Below, piece by piece: positions 15,084 to 23,933 of a stretch of 48,046 bases of DNA (within the stretch, counting starts at the first letter, position 1; every line of letters begins with the position of its first letter). This DNA is from Phycisphaerales bacterium. GTDB lineage: Bacteria > Planctomycetota > Phycisphaerae > Phycisphaerales > SM1A02. The notes below the pieces were generated by a model that worked only from the letters and a program-made list of their open reading frames with translations, had not been told where the DNA came from and did no database searches. The DNA lies in NCBI GenBank assembly GCA_030748455.1, contig JASMLY010000007.1:1-48046 (forward strand), in the 5' to 3' direction. A program made the translations under genes and the position numbers.

Positions 15084-16867
15084 GAAGCCTCATCAACAAT
15101 CTTGCGCAGTGTTTCTTTGCCTGTTGTACCCGCAAGTTCCCACCTTGGGACGAAACGCCCATCTATGAGCAGAACAGGAACGCTTCGTCGCCAAACGCGG
15201 ACCTTTGATCGAATATCATCGTTTAGTATCGCGGCAACATCGCCACCGTTTGCAACCGTTGCAATAGTCGATGCGGGTTGGTCGCACATCTCAGAGGCAA
15301 TTTCAGCGAGTGCTTGTAGCGACACAACATTGGTGAGGGTCATAAATGTAGTATGAACGTTCCACCTCGCCTCTTTGCCACAAAGAATGTCAACCGATTC
15401 TACAACTTTTGCCATGTTGCACGAACCGGGGTAGGTCGTCTTGAAATTTTCTACTCCAGTGTTACATTCACTGTCAATAGGAAAGTGTCTGTACACATAA
15501 GAAGCGTTGGAGTTTTCTTTGAGAACACTTTTTACAATTGCATCTAGTTTTTGGGTAGATTCTGTTTGATAATCCCCCCAAACGACAATCTCAACCGCAC
15601 CATCACCTAGTGGAGAATATCGGTTTTCTTCAGCAAATGTGTGTGTTTTTCCAACCCTCCAATCCTCGACGAGTTTTTCAATTGCCGAGGGCGGCGCAAC
15701 TTTTGAAGAGGAGTTTGTTGCGACAGTGTCAATGACACGAGCGAGTGAGTCCTGCCCCCCGTAGTACCAAAGATATTCAACACCATTGATAAAAATCATG
15801 GGCGTAAACCAGATTCCAAGCGCCTTGCCATCAACAGCGTCGTCCTTCACTTTTTGCAACGTTTGTTGGGAGAGCATGGTTTGGATAAATTGTTGTGGAT
15901 CAAACCCAAGCATTGTGAGATCCTGAGAAAACGTTTCGTCAGTAAAACTACCCCTGTTTTCAAACAACCACGTATGCATTTTTTCCCATCCATCTTGGCC
16001 TCCGAGCAAAAACGCCGTTTCTGCTGCGCGTGCAGCCCAACACGCATTTCCGTGCATTTTTAATGTGCCGATCTCATCGTTGCACTCGAAATTAAGTGGG
16101 AAATGTTTAACGGAGATAGAAACATCGTCTCGCTGTTCAAAAATTCGCATCAGTTGCGTTTCTAATCTTTTACAATCAGGGCACTGATAGTCAGTGAACA
16201 TAACAATTTGGACAGGCGCATCTAGAGCCCCAAATCGATGATCAGCCTCAAGGAGTTTTAGAGTTGGGGAGTTCTCATTTCCAGCAAGTATTTTTTGAAG
16301 ATTGTCTTCACTTGCGGCAGCCTTCTGGCCAGAAGCAACAAGATATCCCCCTAGAAGAATAACAGTAGTACACCCGAACCAAATAAAGAAACTCTTTCCT
16401 ACGCAGGAGGTGTTTATATTCTTTGAAGAACGCAATCGCAACTCCGCGGAAACCCATACCACTACATTAAAGCAGTGTACGGCTGCGCACCATTTACAAA
16501 AATGGCCACCGACAAGCATCGCAATAGCAAACCCGATTGACCCAAGCATTCCTAAGCGTATCGCCCATAAAAGAGATGTGTTTTCTCCACGGGTTTTAAT
16601 CCACACAATAGAAATAGTTGTGAACCAAGCAATCCCAACAAATGAAACGGGCCACATGAATGAACCAAACGGAATATTCCCCAAAGGTCCATTGGTCACA
16701 AAGTCACACCCACTTTGGGGGCCACAACCAGGAGGAGTTGACCACAACCCCAACTTTGGTCCAGCGAGAATCAGCGCCGCAGCGGTAGCTAGCAAAGCAG
16801 AAACAAGTGAGACCCAAAAAGTAATAGTTCGCGTTTGTTTTTCACAATTTGTTGTATTTTCAGTCAT
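15077..16867 (-). CDS. Vitamin K epoxide reductase fused to two DsbA-like domains
   Basis: A 596-aa membrane fusion for disulfide formation. Residues 15-175 form a VKOR domain with about five helices: the loop cysteines are C48 and C54 (CGPQSGC) and the redox motif is CKWC at 124-127. A first thioredoxin/DsbA-like domain follows with active-site CPDC at 229-232 (FTDYQCPDCKRLE). A second DsbA-like domain begins near residue 430 (VEIVVWGDYQTESTQKLDAI) but has TEST where CxxC is expected, so it has lost the redox pair. VKOR takes electrons from the DsbA partner to quinone. The gene follows argS with an 8-base gap and an AGGA 6 bases before the ATG, so it is probably co-transcribed. Confidence 0.9.
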   Translation of the reverse strand: MTENTTNCEKQTRTITFWVSLVSALLATAAALILAGPKLGLWSTPPGCGPQSGCDFVTNGPLGNIPFGSFMWPVSFVGIAWFTTISIVWIKTRGENTSLLWAIRLGMLGSIGFAIAMLVGGHFCKWCAAVHCFNVVVWVSAELRLRSSKNINTSCVGKSFFIWFGCTTVILLGGYLVASGQKAAASEDNLQKILAGNENSPTLKLLEADHRFGALDAPVQIVMFTDYQCPDCKRLETQLMRIFEQRDDVSISVKHFPLNFECNDEIGTLKMHGNACWAARAAETAFLLGGQDGWEKMHTWLFENRGSFTDETFSQDLTMLGFDPQQFIQTMLSQQTLQKVKDDAVDGKALGIWFTPMIFINGVEYLWYYGGQDSLARVIDTVATNSSSKVAPPSAIEKLVEDWRVGKTHTFAEENRYSPLGDGAVEIVVWGDYQTESTQKLDAIVKSVLKENSNASYVYRHFPIDSECNTGVENFKTTYPGSCNMAKVVESVDILCGKEARWNVHTTFMTLTNVVSLQALAEIASEMCDQPASTIATVANGGDVAAILNDDIRSKVRVWRRSVPVLLIDGRFVPRWELAGTTGKETLRKIVDEASQ

Positions 16868-16875
16868 ACATTTTC

Positions 16876-18705
16876 CTACATTTTTTGTGGAACTTCGATT
16901 CCAAGAAGACCAAGACCATCAATGAGCACCCTTCGGGTGATATCAGACAGGCGTAATCGCGACCCGCGCACCTGTTCGTCTTCCACCCTGAGAACGGGGC
17001 ACGCTTGATAGAACGAACTAAATGCATCGGTTAATTCATACAACCAAGTACAAAGCCTGTGAGGTTCTAGGTGGTGTGCGACAGTACGAACCACTTCACC
17101 ATATTGCAATAATTGTAAGACCAGTTGCCGCTCTTCTGGAGTTTCTAAAATAACATCGGAACCAAAAGAACGCTCGCCTGATTTTTCCAAAAGAGACGTA
17201 ATTCTTGCACAAGCATATTGAATATAGGGACCGGTGTTACCCTCAAAAGAGATCATTCTGTCCATATCAAACACATAATCACGAACTAAGTCATTCGATA
17301 GATCGGCATATTTAATAGCACCAATTCCAATCTGCCGACCGATAGTTTCGAGGTCTTCGCGGCACATCCCGTGGGTAGGAGCTTTTGGATCATCGCTGCG
17401 TCTGACCACTTCAGACGTACCCCGATCCACAGCTTCGTTGAGTAAAGAAGAAAGTGTTACGTTAGAACCACTTCTTGTCTTTAGCGGTTTTTGGTCTTCA
17501 CCTAACACAGAACCAAAAGGAATATGGACGAGTTGCACAGCCGCACCATCTGGGGTTTTGTCCCAACCGACAAGTTGTGCAGCATCAAACAAATCCCTAA
17601 AGTGATCGCGCTGCCTTGCATCTACGACATAGATAACTCGATCGCAACAGAGTTCTTGTGTACGGAAATAAACAGCAGCAAGATCTGTTGTTGCATACAA
17701 AAAACCACCATCCGACTTGCGTATGAGCATTGGGCGGTCTCTGTTCTGAAAGCGAACTATGAGTGCACCCTCATCTTCTTCAGCAAGGCTCGAATCAATA
17801 AAAGCCTGCGCGACAAAGCCAAGTTTGTCTCGATAAAACGACTCGCCACGATTGTCTTCTGCACCAAGTTTGACATTAAGTAGGTCAAGAGATTCATACA
17901 CATTCTTCATTGTGCAATCAATCAATTTTTGCCAAGAAGCACTAAGGTCCTTGTCTCCTTGTTGAAGTTTTACAAGGATTAACTTTGCGCCACTTAGTGC
18001 CGCGTTGGCACCTTCGTTTTGTTCTTCTAATTCCACAAGGCGGTGTGGACCTGCCACGATCCTTTGGGCGGTTTCTAATCCACTCACATCACTTTTTGCA
18101 CGAAGCTGGGCGTCTTTATACGCACTGTTTAAGTGTTCAATTGTAAGAGAGTCGAGGTCGACCCCCCCACGAAGCAGTCGTTCAAGCACCATTGCAATCG
18201 GCAGCCCCCAATCACCAAGATGATTTTGTCGATACACAACTCTGCCAAGCCGTTCAAAAACTCTCGCAAGCGAATCACCAATGATTGTTGACCGAAGGTG
18301 CCCAACATGTAATTGTTTTGCAACATTCACTCCACAGAGGTCGATTGCAACAGGGTGTGAGTCTAGGTCTAACTCGACACCAAGAGATTCGTTGTCCATC
18401 GCATGACACAAATTTGAGAGTGACTCTGAAGCAAGCGTAACATTGATAAATCCAGGACCCGCCACTTCAATTGAGTCAGCAAATCCACCAAGATCAAGAT
18501 CTTCAGTAATTTTTTGAGCAAGTTCTCGTGGGTTTTCACCCCGCTTTTTTGCTAATCCCATGATGCCATTGACTTGATAATCACCAAATTTTTGGTTTTG
18601 AGAAAGCCGCACGACTGGGTTTGCATTGACATACTCTTCTCCCAATACGCGACCAAAAGATGCTTGGACAGCATCCGAAATTGTTTGTTTTGGATCCATG
18701 GCCAT
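16876..18705 (-). CDS. argS: Arginyl-tRNA synthetase
   Basis: A 609-aa class I aminoacyl-tRNA synthetase. The HIGH-type motif reads HVGHLRSTIIGDSLARVFE after NVAKQL, and the KMSKS-equivalent region reads EDQKPLKTRSGSNVT, typical of ArgRS. The N-terminal tRNA-recognition domain has QNQKFGDYQVN, and the C-terminal anticodon domain ends LIDGLGLLGIEVPQKM as in most family members. Several starts are possible; the ATG at 18705 (MAMDPKQ) is preferred because a TATCGT box ends 9 bases before it, while the ATG six bases downstream at 18699 is the alternative. The longer frame to 18837 is rejected because it has a non-family N-terminus. Confidence 0.95.
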   Translation of the reverse strand: MAMDPKQTISDAVQASFGRVLGEEYVNANPVVRLSQNQKFGDYQVNGIMGLAKKRGENPRELAQKITEDLDLGGFADSIEVAGPGFINVTLASESLSNLCHAMDNESLGVELDLDSHPVAIDLCGVNVAKQLHVGHLRSTIIGDSLARVFERLGRVVYRQNHLGDWGLPIAMVLERLLRGGVDLDSLTIEHLNSAYKDAQLRAKSDVSGLETAQRIVAGPHRLVELEEQNEGANAALSGAKLILVKLQQGDKDLSASWQKLIDCTMKNVYESLDLLNVKLGAEDNRGESFYRDKLGFVAQAFIDSSLAEEDEGALIVRFQNRDRPMLIRKSDGGFLYATTDLAAVYFRTQELCCDRVIYVVDARQRDHFRDLFDAAQLVGWDKTPDGAAVQLVHIPFGSVLGEDQKPLKTRSGSNVTLSSLLNEAVDRGTSEVVRRSDDPKAPTHGMCREDLETIGRQIGIGAIKYADLSNDLVRDYVFDMDRMISFEGNTGPYIQYACARITSLLEKSGERSFGSDVILETPEERQLVLQLLQYGEVVRTVAHHLEPHRLCTWLYELTDAFSSFYQACPVLRVEDEQVRGSRLRLSDITRRVLIDGLGLLGIEVPQKM

Positions 18706-18714
18706 AGAGTACAT

Positions 18715-18720
18715 ACGATA
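18715..18720 (-). promoter_or_regulatory. Possible -10 box of argS, leaderless type
   Basis: On the minus strand the box reads TATCGT and ends 9 bases before the ATG at 18705. No Shine-Dalgarno is seen. Confidence 0.4.
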
Positions 18721-18826
18721 CACACACCAAATCATTCTCGTTGAGAAAAACAAACCAATTGTGACAGTCAATTTCAAAGCCAAAAGGCGTGAAGTGGTGT
18801 TTGCCGACTCAGGCGGTAGAATTTGG

Positions 18827-18832
18827 TAAAAT
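18827..18832 (+). promoter_or_regulatory. -10 box of the B12-MeaB fusion gene, leaderless type
   Basis: An extended -10, TGG followed by TAAAAT, ends 9 bases before the ATG at 18842. No Shine-Dalgarno lies in the 9 bases. Confidence 0.5.
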
Positions 18833-18841
18833 TGCACCCTT

Positions 18842-19954
18842 ATGGCATCCCCAACAACCGAACCGACAACACAACTAGAGAAAAAAGATCGTTGTGGCGA
18901 TCTCGACCACAGGCCGAGGGTACTGCTTGGAAAGATGGGTCTAGATGGTCATGACCGCGGTGTAAAATTGATCGCGAGGGCACTTCGCGACAGTGGAATT
19001 CATGTGATTTATTCCGGTCTTTGGCAAACCCCAAGATCACTCGCAATTTCTGCTCGAGACGAGGATGTAGACATGATGGCATGCTCGATGATGAGTAACT
19101 CGCACCTTGTACTTGTACCAAGAATGATGGAAGAGCTTAAAAACGTGGGTCGAGAAGACCTAATCGTTGATGTAGGTGGGATTATTCCACAAGAGGACAT
19201 CGAGCCACTACTTTCGAGCGGCGTACGAGATGTGTATCACACAGGAACAAGCATGATTGAGATAGTCGACGCTGTTCGATCAGCAACTGTGAAGAAAAAT
19301 CCAATCAACTCAGACAACCCAATTGCAACACTTGCAAGAAACATCAGTCTGATCGAAGAGGGGTGCGCAGTTGACGCACCAAAGAAACGGCCAGATAGGG
19401 TCATCGGGTTTACCGGTTCACCCGGAGCGGGAAAATCCACACTTTCTGCCGCAATGGCAGCAGAAGCAGTTAGAAATGGCGACAAAGTAGCGATTGTTGC
19501 CTATGACCCAATGAGCCCAATAAGCGGAGGCGCCCTTCTTGGAGATCGCCTTCGAGTAGACTTTAATGCAGTTGATGAAAATGTTTTTTACAGAAGTCTT
19601 GCAAGGGTTGGTGAAGATTACGACTCACTTCCAGAAATCCTTGAATTGATTGGAGGCGCTGGGTTTAATCACGTTATTGTCGAAACAGTAGGGGCTGGAC
19701 AAAACGACGTTGCGATTCGAACCCTTGTTGACACAACGGTGGTTGTGTTAGTACCCGGAATGGGGGATTCGGTTCAAATGGACAAGGCCGGCATACTTGA
19801 AATAGCCGACATTTTTGTCGTAAACAAGGCAGACTATGATGGAGAAAGCACGCTAGTGCGTGAATTACTCGACATAGCAAACGGTCGAGAGATTTTTGAA
19901 ACAATTGCCACGCAAGGCAAGGGCGTCATAGAACTACTTAAGAAACTGTTCTAA
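18842..19954 (+). CDS. Cobalamin-binding domain fused to a MeaB/ArgK-type GTPase
   Basis: A 370-aa two-domain protein. Residues 25-150 are a B12-binding domain of the methylmalonyl-CoA mutase type: KMGLDGHDRG at 31-40 supplies the axial histidine H37, followed by CSMMSNSHL (81-89) and VYHTGTSM. Residues 185-370 are a G3E-family chaperone GTPase: Walker A GSPGAGKS (192-199), the VETVGAGQND switch, and the guanine-specificity VVNKAD. IcmF proteins have this B12-then-GTPase order followed by a mutase barrel, but here the barrel is absent and the C-terminal dimerisation arm of MeaB is very short. It probably works with a separately encoded mutase large subunit. It abuts convergent prpD, which handles a propionate-pathway step. 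Confidence 0.9.
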   Translation: MASPTTEPTTQLEKKDRCGDLDHRPRVLLGKMGLDGHDRGVKLIARALRDSGIHVIYSGLWQTPRSLAISARDEDVDMMACSMMSNSHLVLVPRMMEELKNVGREDLIVDVGGIIPQEDIEPLLSSGVRDVYHTGTSMIEIVDAVRSATVKKNPINSDNPIATLARNISLIEEGCAVDAPKKRPDRVIGFTGSPGAGKSTLSAAMAAEAVRNGDKVAIVAYDPMSPISGGALLGDRLRVDFNAVDENVFYRSLARVGEDYDSLPEILELIGGAGFNHVIVETVGAGQNDVAIRTLVDTTVVVLVPGMGDSVQMDKAGILEIADIFVVNKADYDGESTLVRELLDIANGREIFETIATQGKGVIELLKKLF

Positions 19955-21517
19955 TCAATCTCGGTAGACCGGTCGGTCGGCGAGTTCAAAACTCCAGAGA
20001 CTACCTACTTCTTCCGAAGTTAAGTTGCAAACATTCATACAACGATCAATCACATTGGACGGATCATCCATCGCGATATCTCCATGCATTTTGAATTTTG
20101 CAACAAGAATATCACTGAGATTTGCAGTGGTGTTTCTTGCGTGGCCCGTGGGATACATGATTAATCCACTTTCAAGAACATCACCATCAGCAAGCGTAAT
20201 TTTCAAGGACGTTGGTATTCCGTCTGGATAGTTATCATCATATTCCTGCCCACCATGTTCAAAAGAAATTGTTTCCATAATCGCACGCGCAGTTGGGTGG
20301 AAAATAGCATCGGCATCAAAGTCGTACGGCGTTAACATCAAGCGCTTCCAAACATCATCGTTTGATTGTTTGAAGAAATCTTCACCCTCTTGCTTGGCGA
20401 CATCTTGTGCCTTACGAAGCATCGCAGAAACAATATAGACCATGGAATGGTCAGCAGATTGACGCGTTTTTGGATCTCGTTTTGCGGGGTCCCCAATAAT
20501 TCCAAACGCAGGTTCGTACGCTGTAATATGAATTGAAGTAATTTTTTCAGGTTCCGCAGCAATGCTAGGATTTTGTTGAATGAGATTAAGTAACCCTTGT
20601 AATGCCCCTGCAGATTGGTGTTCATACAATCCAATTTTAAAATGCATTCCCATCACCGCAAAATCATCACCACTGTGTGACAAGACAAGGTCAAAAGGAG
20701 AATCTCCTGATGTTGGTTCAAATTGACGGAACATAGATTCTGGGTTTCTAAAAATATCCCTTGGTCCCCGAAATCCACCCATCGACCGTTGGATTGAAAG
20801 AATAGCCACTTCGGTACTAATTGCAGCCGAAGAGCCTTTTGAGTCTGACAACTGTTTTCCAGCCCGAATTGCTCGCCATGGGATGTAATGTGCCACGCAC
20901 ATCCCAATCGCAGATTCTATTTGTTCGGCGGTTGCACCGCACATGGCACCAAACACAGCAGCAGAGGCGATCGCACCATGAACGACATGGTCAATCTTAT
21001 AGGTTTTGAGACTAAAGACTTCGGCAAGCCTCCCACGTATCTCATCAAGCAAAATCATTCCACGTACTGCAACGCTTCCATCAAGACCCATAATTTGTGC
21101 TGCGGCAACTGGCACAGCATAGAAGTCATTGTGTCCAAACTCTCCAGCCCTGTGACCAAGTTCTGGGTTGAACCCAAAGTTTGTTCCGTTTGAATCCCAC
21201 TCTCGCACAGCGGCGGCGTTTGCCAAGATTGCTTTTTCGGGTTTCACTGTTGTTGATGAACCAAAAACAGTTGCGCCACCCTCTGTTTCATAACGAAGTG
21301 CTTCATCTCGTAAAACTACTGGCGCGTTTGTTTTAACAGCAAGTGCAGAGAGACCACACAGGACGGCATCAGTAAAAAAAAGCGTTGTCTTGTCAACGAC
21401 CTCTTTTGCAGGATCTCCAATTGTGTGGTTCATAAAATCAACTGCAAAGTTTCCAATCCCGAGAGCTTGATTAGAATTTTTTGGAAGCGTAACGAAAGTT
21501 TCTGTAGCTATTGTCAT
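19955..21517 (-). CDS. prpD: MmgE/PrpD family dehydratase (2-methylcitrate dehydratase-like)
   Basis: A 520-aa protein matching the MmgE/PrpD fold: LREWDSNGTNFG near residue 108 is the conserved WDxN-type segment, followed by GHRAGEFGHNDFYAVPVAAAQ and AGKQLSDSKGSSAA. The family dehydrates 2-methylcitrate in the methylcitrate cycle, although some members act on other substrates. Its start overlaps the fbp stop as ATGA, so the two are translationally coupled, an unusual pairing of gluconeogenesis with propionate use. The stop codon exactly abuts the stop of the B12-MeaB gene. prpB and prpC are not in the window, so the substrate assignment is an inference. Confidence 0.82.
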   Translation of the reverse strand: MTIATETFVTLPKNSNQALGIGNFAVDFMNHTIGDPAKEVVDKTTLFFTDAVLCGLSALAVKTNAPVVLRDEALRYETEGGATVFGSSTTVKPEKAILANAAAVREWDSNGTNFGFNPELGHRAGEFGHNDFYAVPVAAAQIMGLDGSVAVRGMILLDEIRGRLAEVFSLKTYKIDHVVHGAIASAAVFGAMCGATAEQIESAIGMCVAHYIPWRAIRAGKQLSDSKGSSAAISTEVAILSIQRSMGGFRGPRDIFRNPESMFRQFEPTSGDSPFDLVLSHSGDDFAVMGMHFKIGLYEHQSAGALQGLLNLIQQNPSIAAEPEKITSIHITAYEPAFGIIGDPAKRDPKTRQSADHSMVYIVSAMLRKAQDVAKQEGEDFFKQSNDDVWKRLMLTPYDFDADAIFHPTARAIMETISFEHGGQEYDDNYPDGIPTSLKITLADGDVLESGLIMYPTGHARNTTANLSDILVAKFKMHGDIAMDDPSNVIDRCMNVCNLTSEEVGSLWSFELADRPVYRD

Positions 21518-22500
21518 GTTGTATGCTTTAAATAATCATCAACCTGATCGGTTGATCCGAGGACGACACTCGTTCGTTGGTGCAATCCTTCTGGATGAAT
21601 GTCGAGAATACGGTTACCCAGTGCAACCGCTTTACCCCCCGCTTGTTCAATAATCATTGCCATAGGATTTGCTTCATACATCAACCGAAGTTTCCCTTCT
21701 GGCTTATCGTTTGTTGGTGGATAAAGAAAAATACCGCCCTTTAACAATGTTCGGTGAACATCCGCGACCATGGATCCAATATACCGACTAGAAAAACCGT
21801 TTTCGTGTGCCCAAGTCAAGTAAGAACGAACCCCATCACTGAAATTTGCTGTGTATGCCTCGTTGATGGAATATGTTTTGTTTCCTAGAGGAATTTTCAC
21901 ATTTGCCTCAACAAGAACAAAAGATCCTATGGACTGATCAAGCACGAACATATCAACGCCATTCCCAGTTGTAAGTACAAGAATGGTAGAAGATCCATAT
22001 AAAACGTATCCGGCCGCGACTTGTTTATTTCCTTTTTGGAGGACTGCTTCTTCTCTTGTCCCGTCATCTGGTAGACGGAGTACGCTGAAGATTGTGCCAA
22101 CCCCAACAGAGACATCAATGTTTGAAGAACCATCTAGTGGATCAAACAACACGGCATATCTTCCACCCTCAGCCCTCTTTCGGAGGAAAAATGGCGTTTC
22201 ATTTTCTTCACTTGCAAGAATCCCTATGTTGTCCCTGCTTCCGAGGCACCGCAAGATAAGTTCATTGGAAATAATGTCAAGTTTTTGCTGCATTTCTCCC
22301 TGGACATTTTCTTCACCAACCTCACCTACAACATCTTCAATTCGAGCGCACCGAACCTTATTGCCAATAGCTTTCGTTGCCAGAGAAATTGCAGAAAGAA
22401 TCCAAGAAAACTCACCTGTTGCGCCTTCATACTTTTGTTCTTCTGCCAAGATGTGACTTTGAAGACTCGTTAGATTGTCGTTTGTCCAATTATGTTCCAT
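21514..22500 (-). CDS. fbp: Fructose-1,6-bisphosphatase class I
   Basis: A 328-aa sugar phosphatase that makes fructose 6-phosphate in gluconeogenesis. The metal site FDPLDGSSNID is present, preceded by ILASEENE and followed by SRYIGSMVADVHRTLLKGGIFLYP and KLRLMYEANPMAMIIEQAGG, all family hallmarks. The AMP-site region near the N-terminus (ATKAIGNKVRCA) is only partly like the regulated enzymes. Start chosen at 22500 (MEHNWTND); the ATG at 22512 is an alternative with AAAGG directly before it. The stop overlaps prpD. Confidence 0.94.
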   Translation of the reverse strand: MEHNWTNDNLTSLQSHILAEEQKYEGATGEFSWILSAISLATKAIGNKVRCARIEDVVGEVGEENVQGEMQQKLDIISNELILRCLGSRDNIGILASEENETPFFLRKRAEGGRYAVLFDPLDGSSNIDVSVGVGTIFSVLRLPDDGTREEAVLQKGNKQVAAGYVLYGSSTILVLTTGNGVDMFVLDQSIGSFVLVEANVKIPLGNKTYSINEAYTANFSDGVRSYLTWAHENGFSSRYIGSMVADVHRTLLKGGIFLYPPTNDKPEGKLRLMYEANPMAMIIEQAGGKAVALGNRILDIHPEGLHQRTSVVLGSTDQVDDYLKHTT

Positions 22501-22543
22501 CGTATTCCACATCCTTTGCGTGTTTGGGTAGGATATGTGCTCT

Positions 22544-22571
22544 TTGCAGTGGGGTATACGGAGCGTATTCT
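22544..22571 (+). promoter_or_regulatory. Promoter of the thiolase gene
   Basis: TTGCAG (22544-22549), a 16-base spacer and TATTCT (22566-22571) resemble a sigma-70 promoter. It gives a leader of about 22 bases that includes the ribosome site AAGAAGG (22584-22590). This unit therefore differs from its leaderless-type neighbours. Confidence 0.4.
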
Positions 22572-22600
22572 AACAGCCCTAGAAAGAAGGTATACAACAA

Positions 22601-23779
22601 ATGACCAATCCCGATACTACGAAACAACCAGTGATTCTTGCAGCCCGCCGAACAGTTGTTGGACGATTCCTCGGTGGATTATCAAGAGTATCTGCCACAG
22701 ACCTCGGTTCTTTTGCACTTAAAGCAGCAACTGAAGATTCCGGCATAGATCCAAGCTCGATTGATGAGTGCATCATGGGTTGTGTACTACAGGCTGGGCT
22801 AGGGCAAAACCCGTCCCGCCAAGCTGGATTAAAAGCAGGATTACCAAGTTCGCTCTCAGCTGTAACAGTGAACAAGGTTTGTGGAAGTGGATTGCAGGCA
22901 GTGATGCAAGCCGCACAATCCATCAAAGCCGGAGACAACAACATCGTTCTAGCTGGTGGTATGGAAAACATGTCGCGTTCTCCCCACCTTGCAAACGTTC
23001 GAAGTGGAATCAAGTTTGGTGAAGGAGCACTCATTGATCACATGCAACACGACGGGTTGACCTGCCCCTTTGAAGGGTGGGGAATGGGATCGGCAGCAGA
23101 GTGGACAGCTGAAACATTCGACATTTCTCGTGAAGCACAAGATGCATATGCAGCCCAATCACACCAAAGGGCAGCAAAGGCGATTTCTGAGGGATGGTTT
23201 GATGCAGAACAAATCACGTTTGAGGCATCGAAAATCAAACAACGATCTGATGTAGTTGCAGACGAAGGGGTTCGCGGTGATTCGACCGCGGAATCTCTAG
23301 GGAAACTGCGACCAGCTTTTGCAAAAGAAGGAAGTGTTACTGCGGGGAACGCATCGCAAATTTCAGATGGAGCAGCAGCAATAGTTGTTGCAACACCAGA
23401 CACAGACCGAGAAGTCCTTGCAAGAATTGTTGATTACAACACACAGGGTGTAGAACCAAAAGAAATATTTACGGCACCAGGGCTCGGGATCTCATCCCTC
23501 CTTAATCGAAACAACCTCACAGTCGACGATATTGATTTGTTCGAGATCAACGAAGCGTTCGCAGTACAAGTGTTACAAAACCTCTCACATTTAGGAATAG
23601 ACCAAAGCAAAGTCAACGTTTGTGGAGGAGGGATAGCACTTGGCCACCCAATAGGCGGTTCAGGTGCACGTGTGCTTGTTACCCTCATTCACCAAATGCG
23701 TCGAATTGACGCAAAGCGCGGCGTAGTTAGTTTGTGTCTCGGCGGCGGCAACGCTGTATCAATGTTAATCGAACGTTGA
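22601..23779 (+). CDS. Acetyl-CoA C-acetyltransferase (thiolase II)
   Basis: A 392-aa thiolase. The acyl-accepting cysteine is C94 in VNKVCGSGLQAVMQA; the later motifs are FEINEAFAVQVL, GGGIALGHPIGGSGARVL and the C-terminal active-site VVSLCLGGGNA. The full length and all four motifs suggest an active enzyme that condenses two acetyl-CoA or cleaves 3-ketoacyl-CoA. The direction cannot be told. It stands as a single gene divergent from fbp, with a clear Shine-Dalgarno AAGAAGG. Nearby prpD and the B12-MeaB protein suggest a local theme of short acyl-CoA metabolism. Confidence 0.94.
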   Translation: MTNPDTTKQPVILAARRTVVGRFLGGLSRVSATDLGSFALKAATEDSGIDPSSIDECIMGCVLQAGLGQNPSRQAGLKAGLPSSLSAVTVNKVCGSGLQAVMQAAQSIKAGDNNIVLAGGMENMSRSPHLANVRSGIKFGEGALIDHMQHDGLTCPFEGWGMGSAAEWTAETFDISREAQDAYAAQSHQRAAKAISEGWFDAEQITFEASKIKQRSDVVADEGVRGDSTAESLGKLRPAFAKEGSVTAGNASQISDGAAAIVVATPDTDREVLARIVDYNTQGVEPKEIFTAPGLGISSLLNRNNLTVDDIDLFEINEAFAVQVLQNLSHLGIDQSKVNVCGGGIALGHPIGGSGARVLVTLIHQMRRIDAKRGVVSLCLGGGNAVSMLIER

Positions 23780-23786
23780 GTAATTC

Positions 23787-23918
23787 CTAGCGAGTCGTTC
23801 CAGAAGGTCTTGTAGTTTTAGCACAGTTCGAAGCGGGACGACGCACCTTAACTGCTGCACGAGAAGTTATTCGTGGTCGATCTGTCTGCAATCTTTTTGG
23901 TGTGACTGGTCTTTTCAT
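23787..23918 (-). CDS. Small very basic protein, 43 aa, unknown
   Basis: A short frame with one of the best ribosome sites in the window: AAGGAGG (23926-23932) 7 bases before the ATG. The 43-residue product begins MKRPVTPKRLQTDRPR and has 9 Arg and 4 Lys against one Asp, five Pro and many Thr/Ser, so it is strongly cationic and probably disordered. One cysteine (C32) is present. It follows the deaminase gene by 15 bases and ends 7 bases from the convergent thiolase stop, so it is the last gene of the tolC operon. No family is recognised; a nucleic-acid-binding or ribosome-associated role is only a guess from charge. Confidence 0.65.
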   Translation of the reverse strand: MKRPVTPKRLQTDRPRITSRAAVKVRRPASNCAKTTRPSGTTR

Positions 23919-23933
23919 CAGAACACCTCCTTG

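Noticed and set aside
16302..16925. 207-codon open frame on the plus strand opposite the VKOR domain
   Set aside because: It is the antisense shadow of the VKOR fusion and the argS end; composition is unlike a protein and no motif is seen.
19969..19981. GACCGGTCGGTCGG repeat near the end of prpD as a terminator or operator
   Set aside because: It lies inside the conserved-length prpD coding end, is short, and has no T-run.
21983..22456. 157-codon open frame opposite fbp
   Set aside because: Antisense to a well-conserved enzyme, no ribosome site, no recognised domain.
22579..23034. 151-codon open frame opposite the thiolase start
   Set aside because: Antisense to the thiolase active-site region; low-complexity Pro/Ala/Ser composition typical of a shadow frame.
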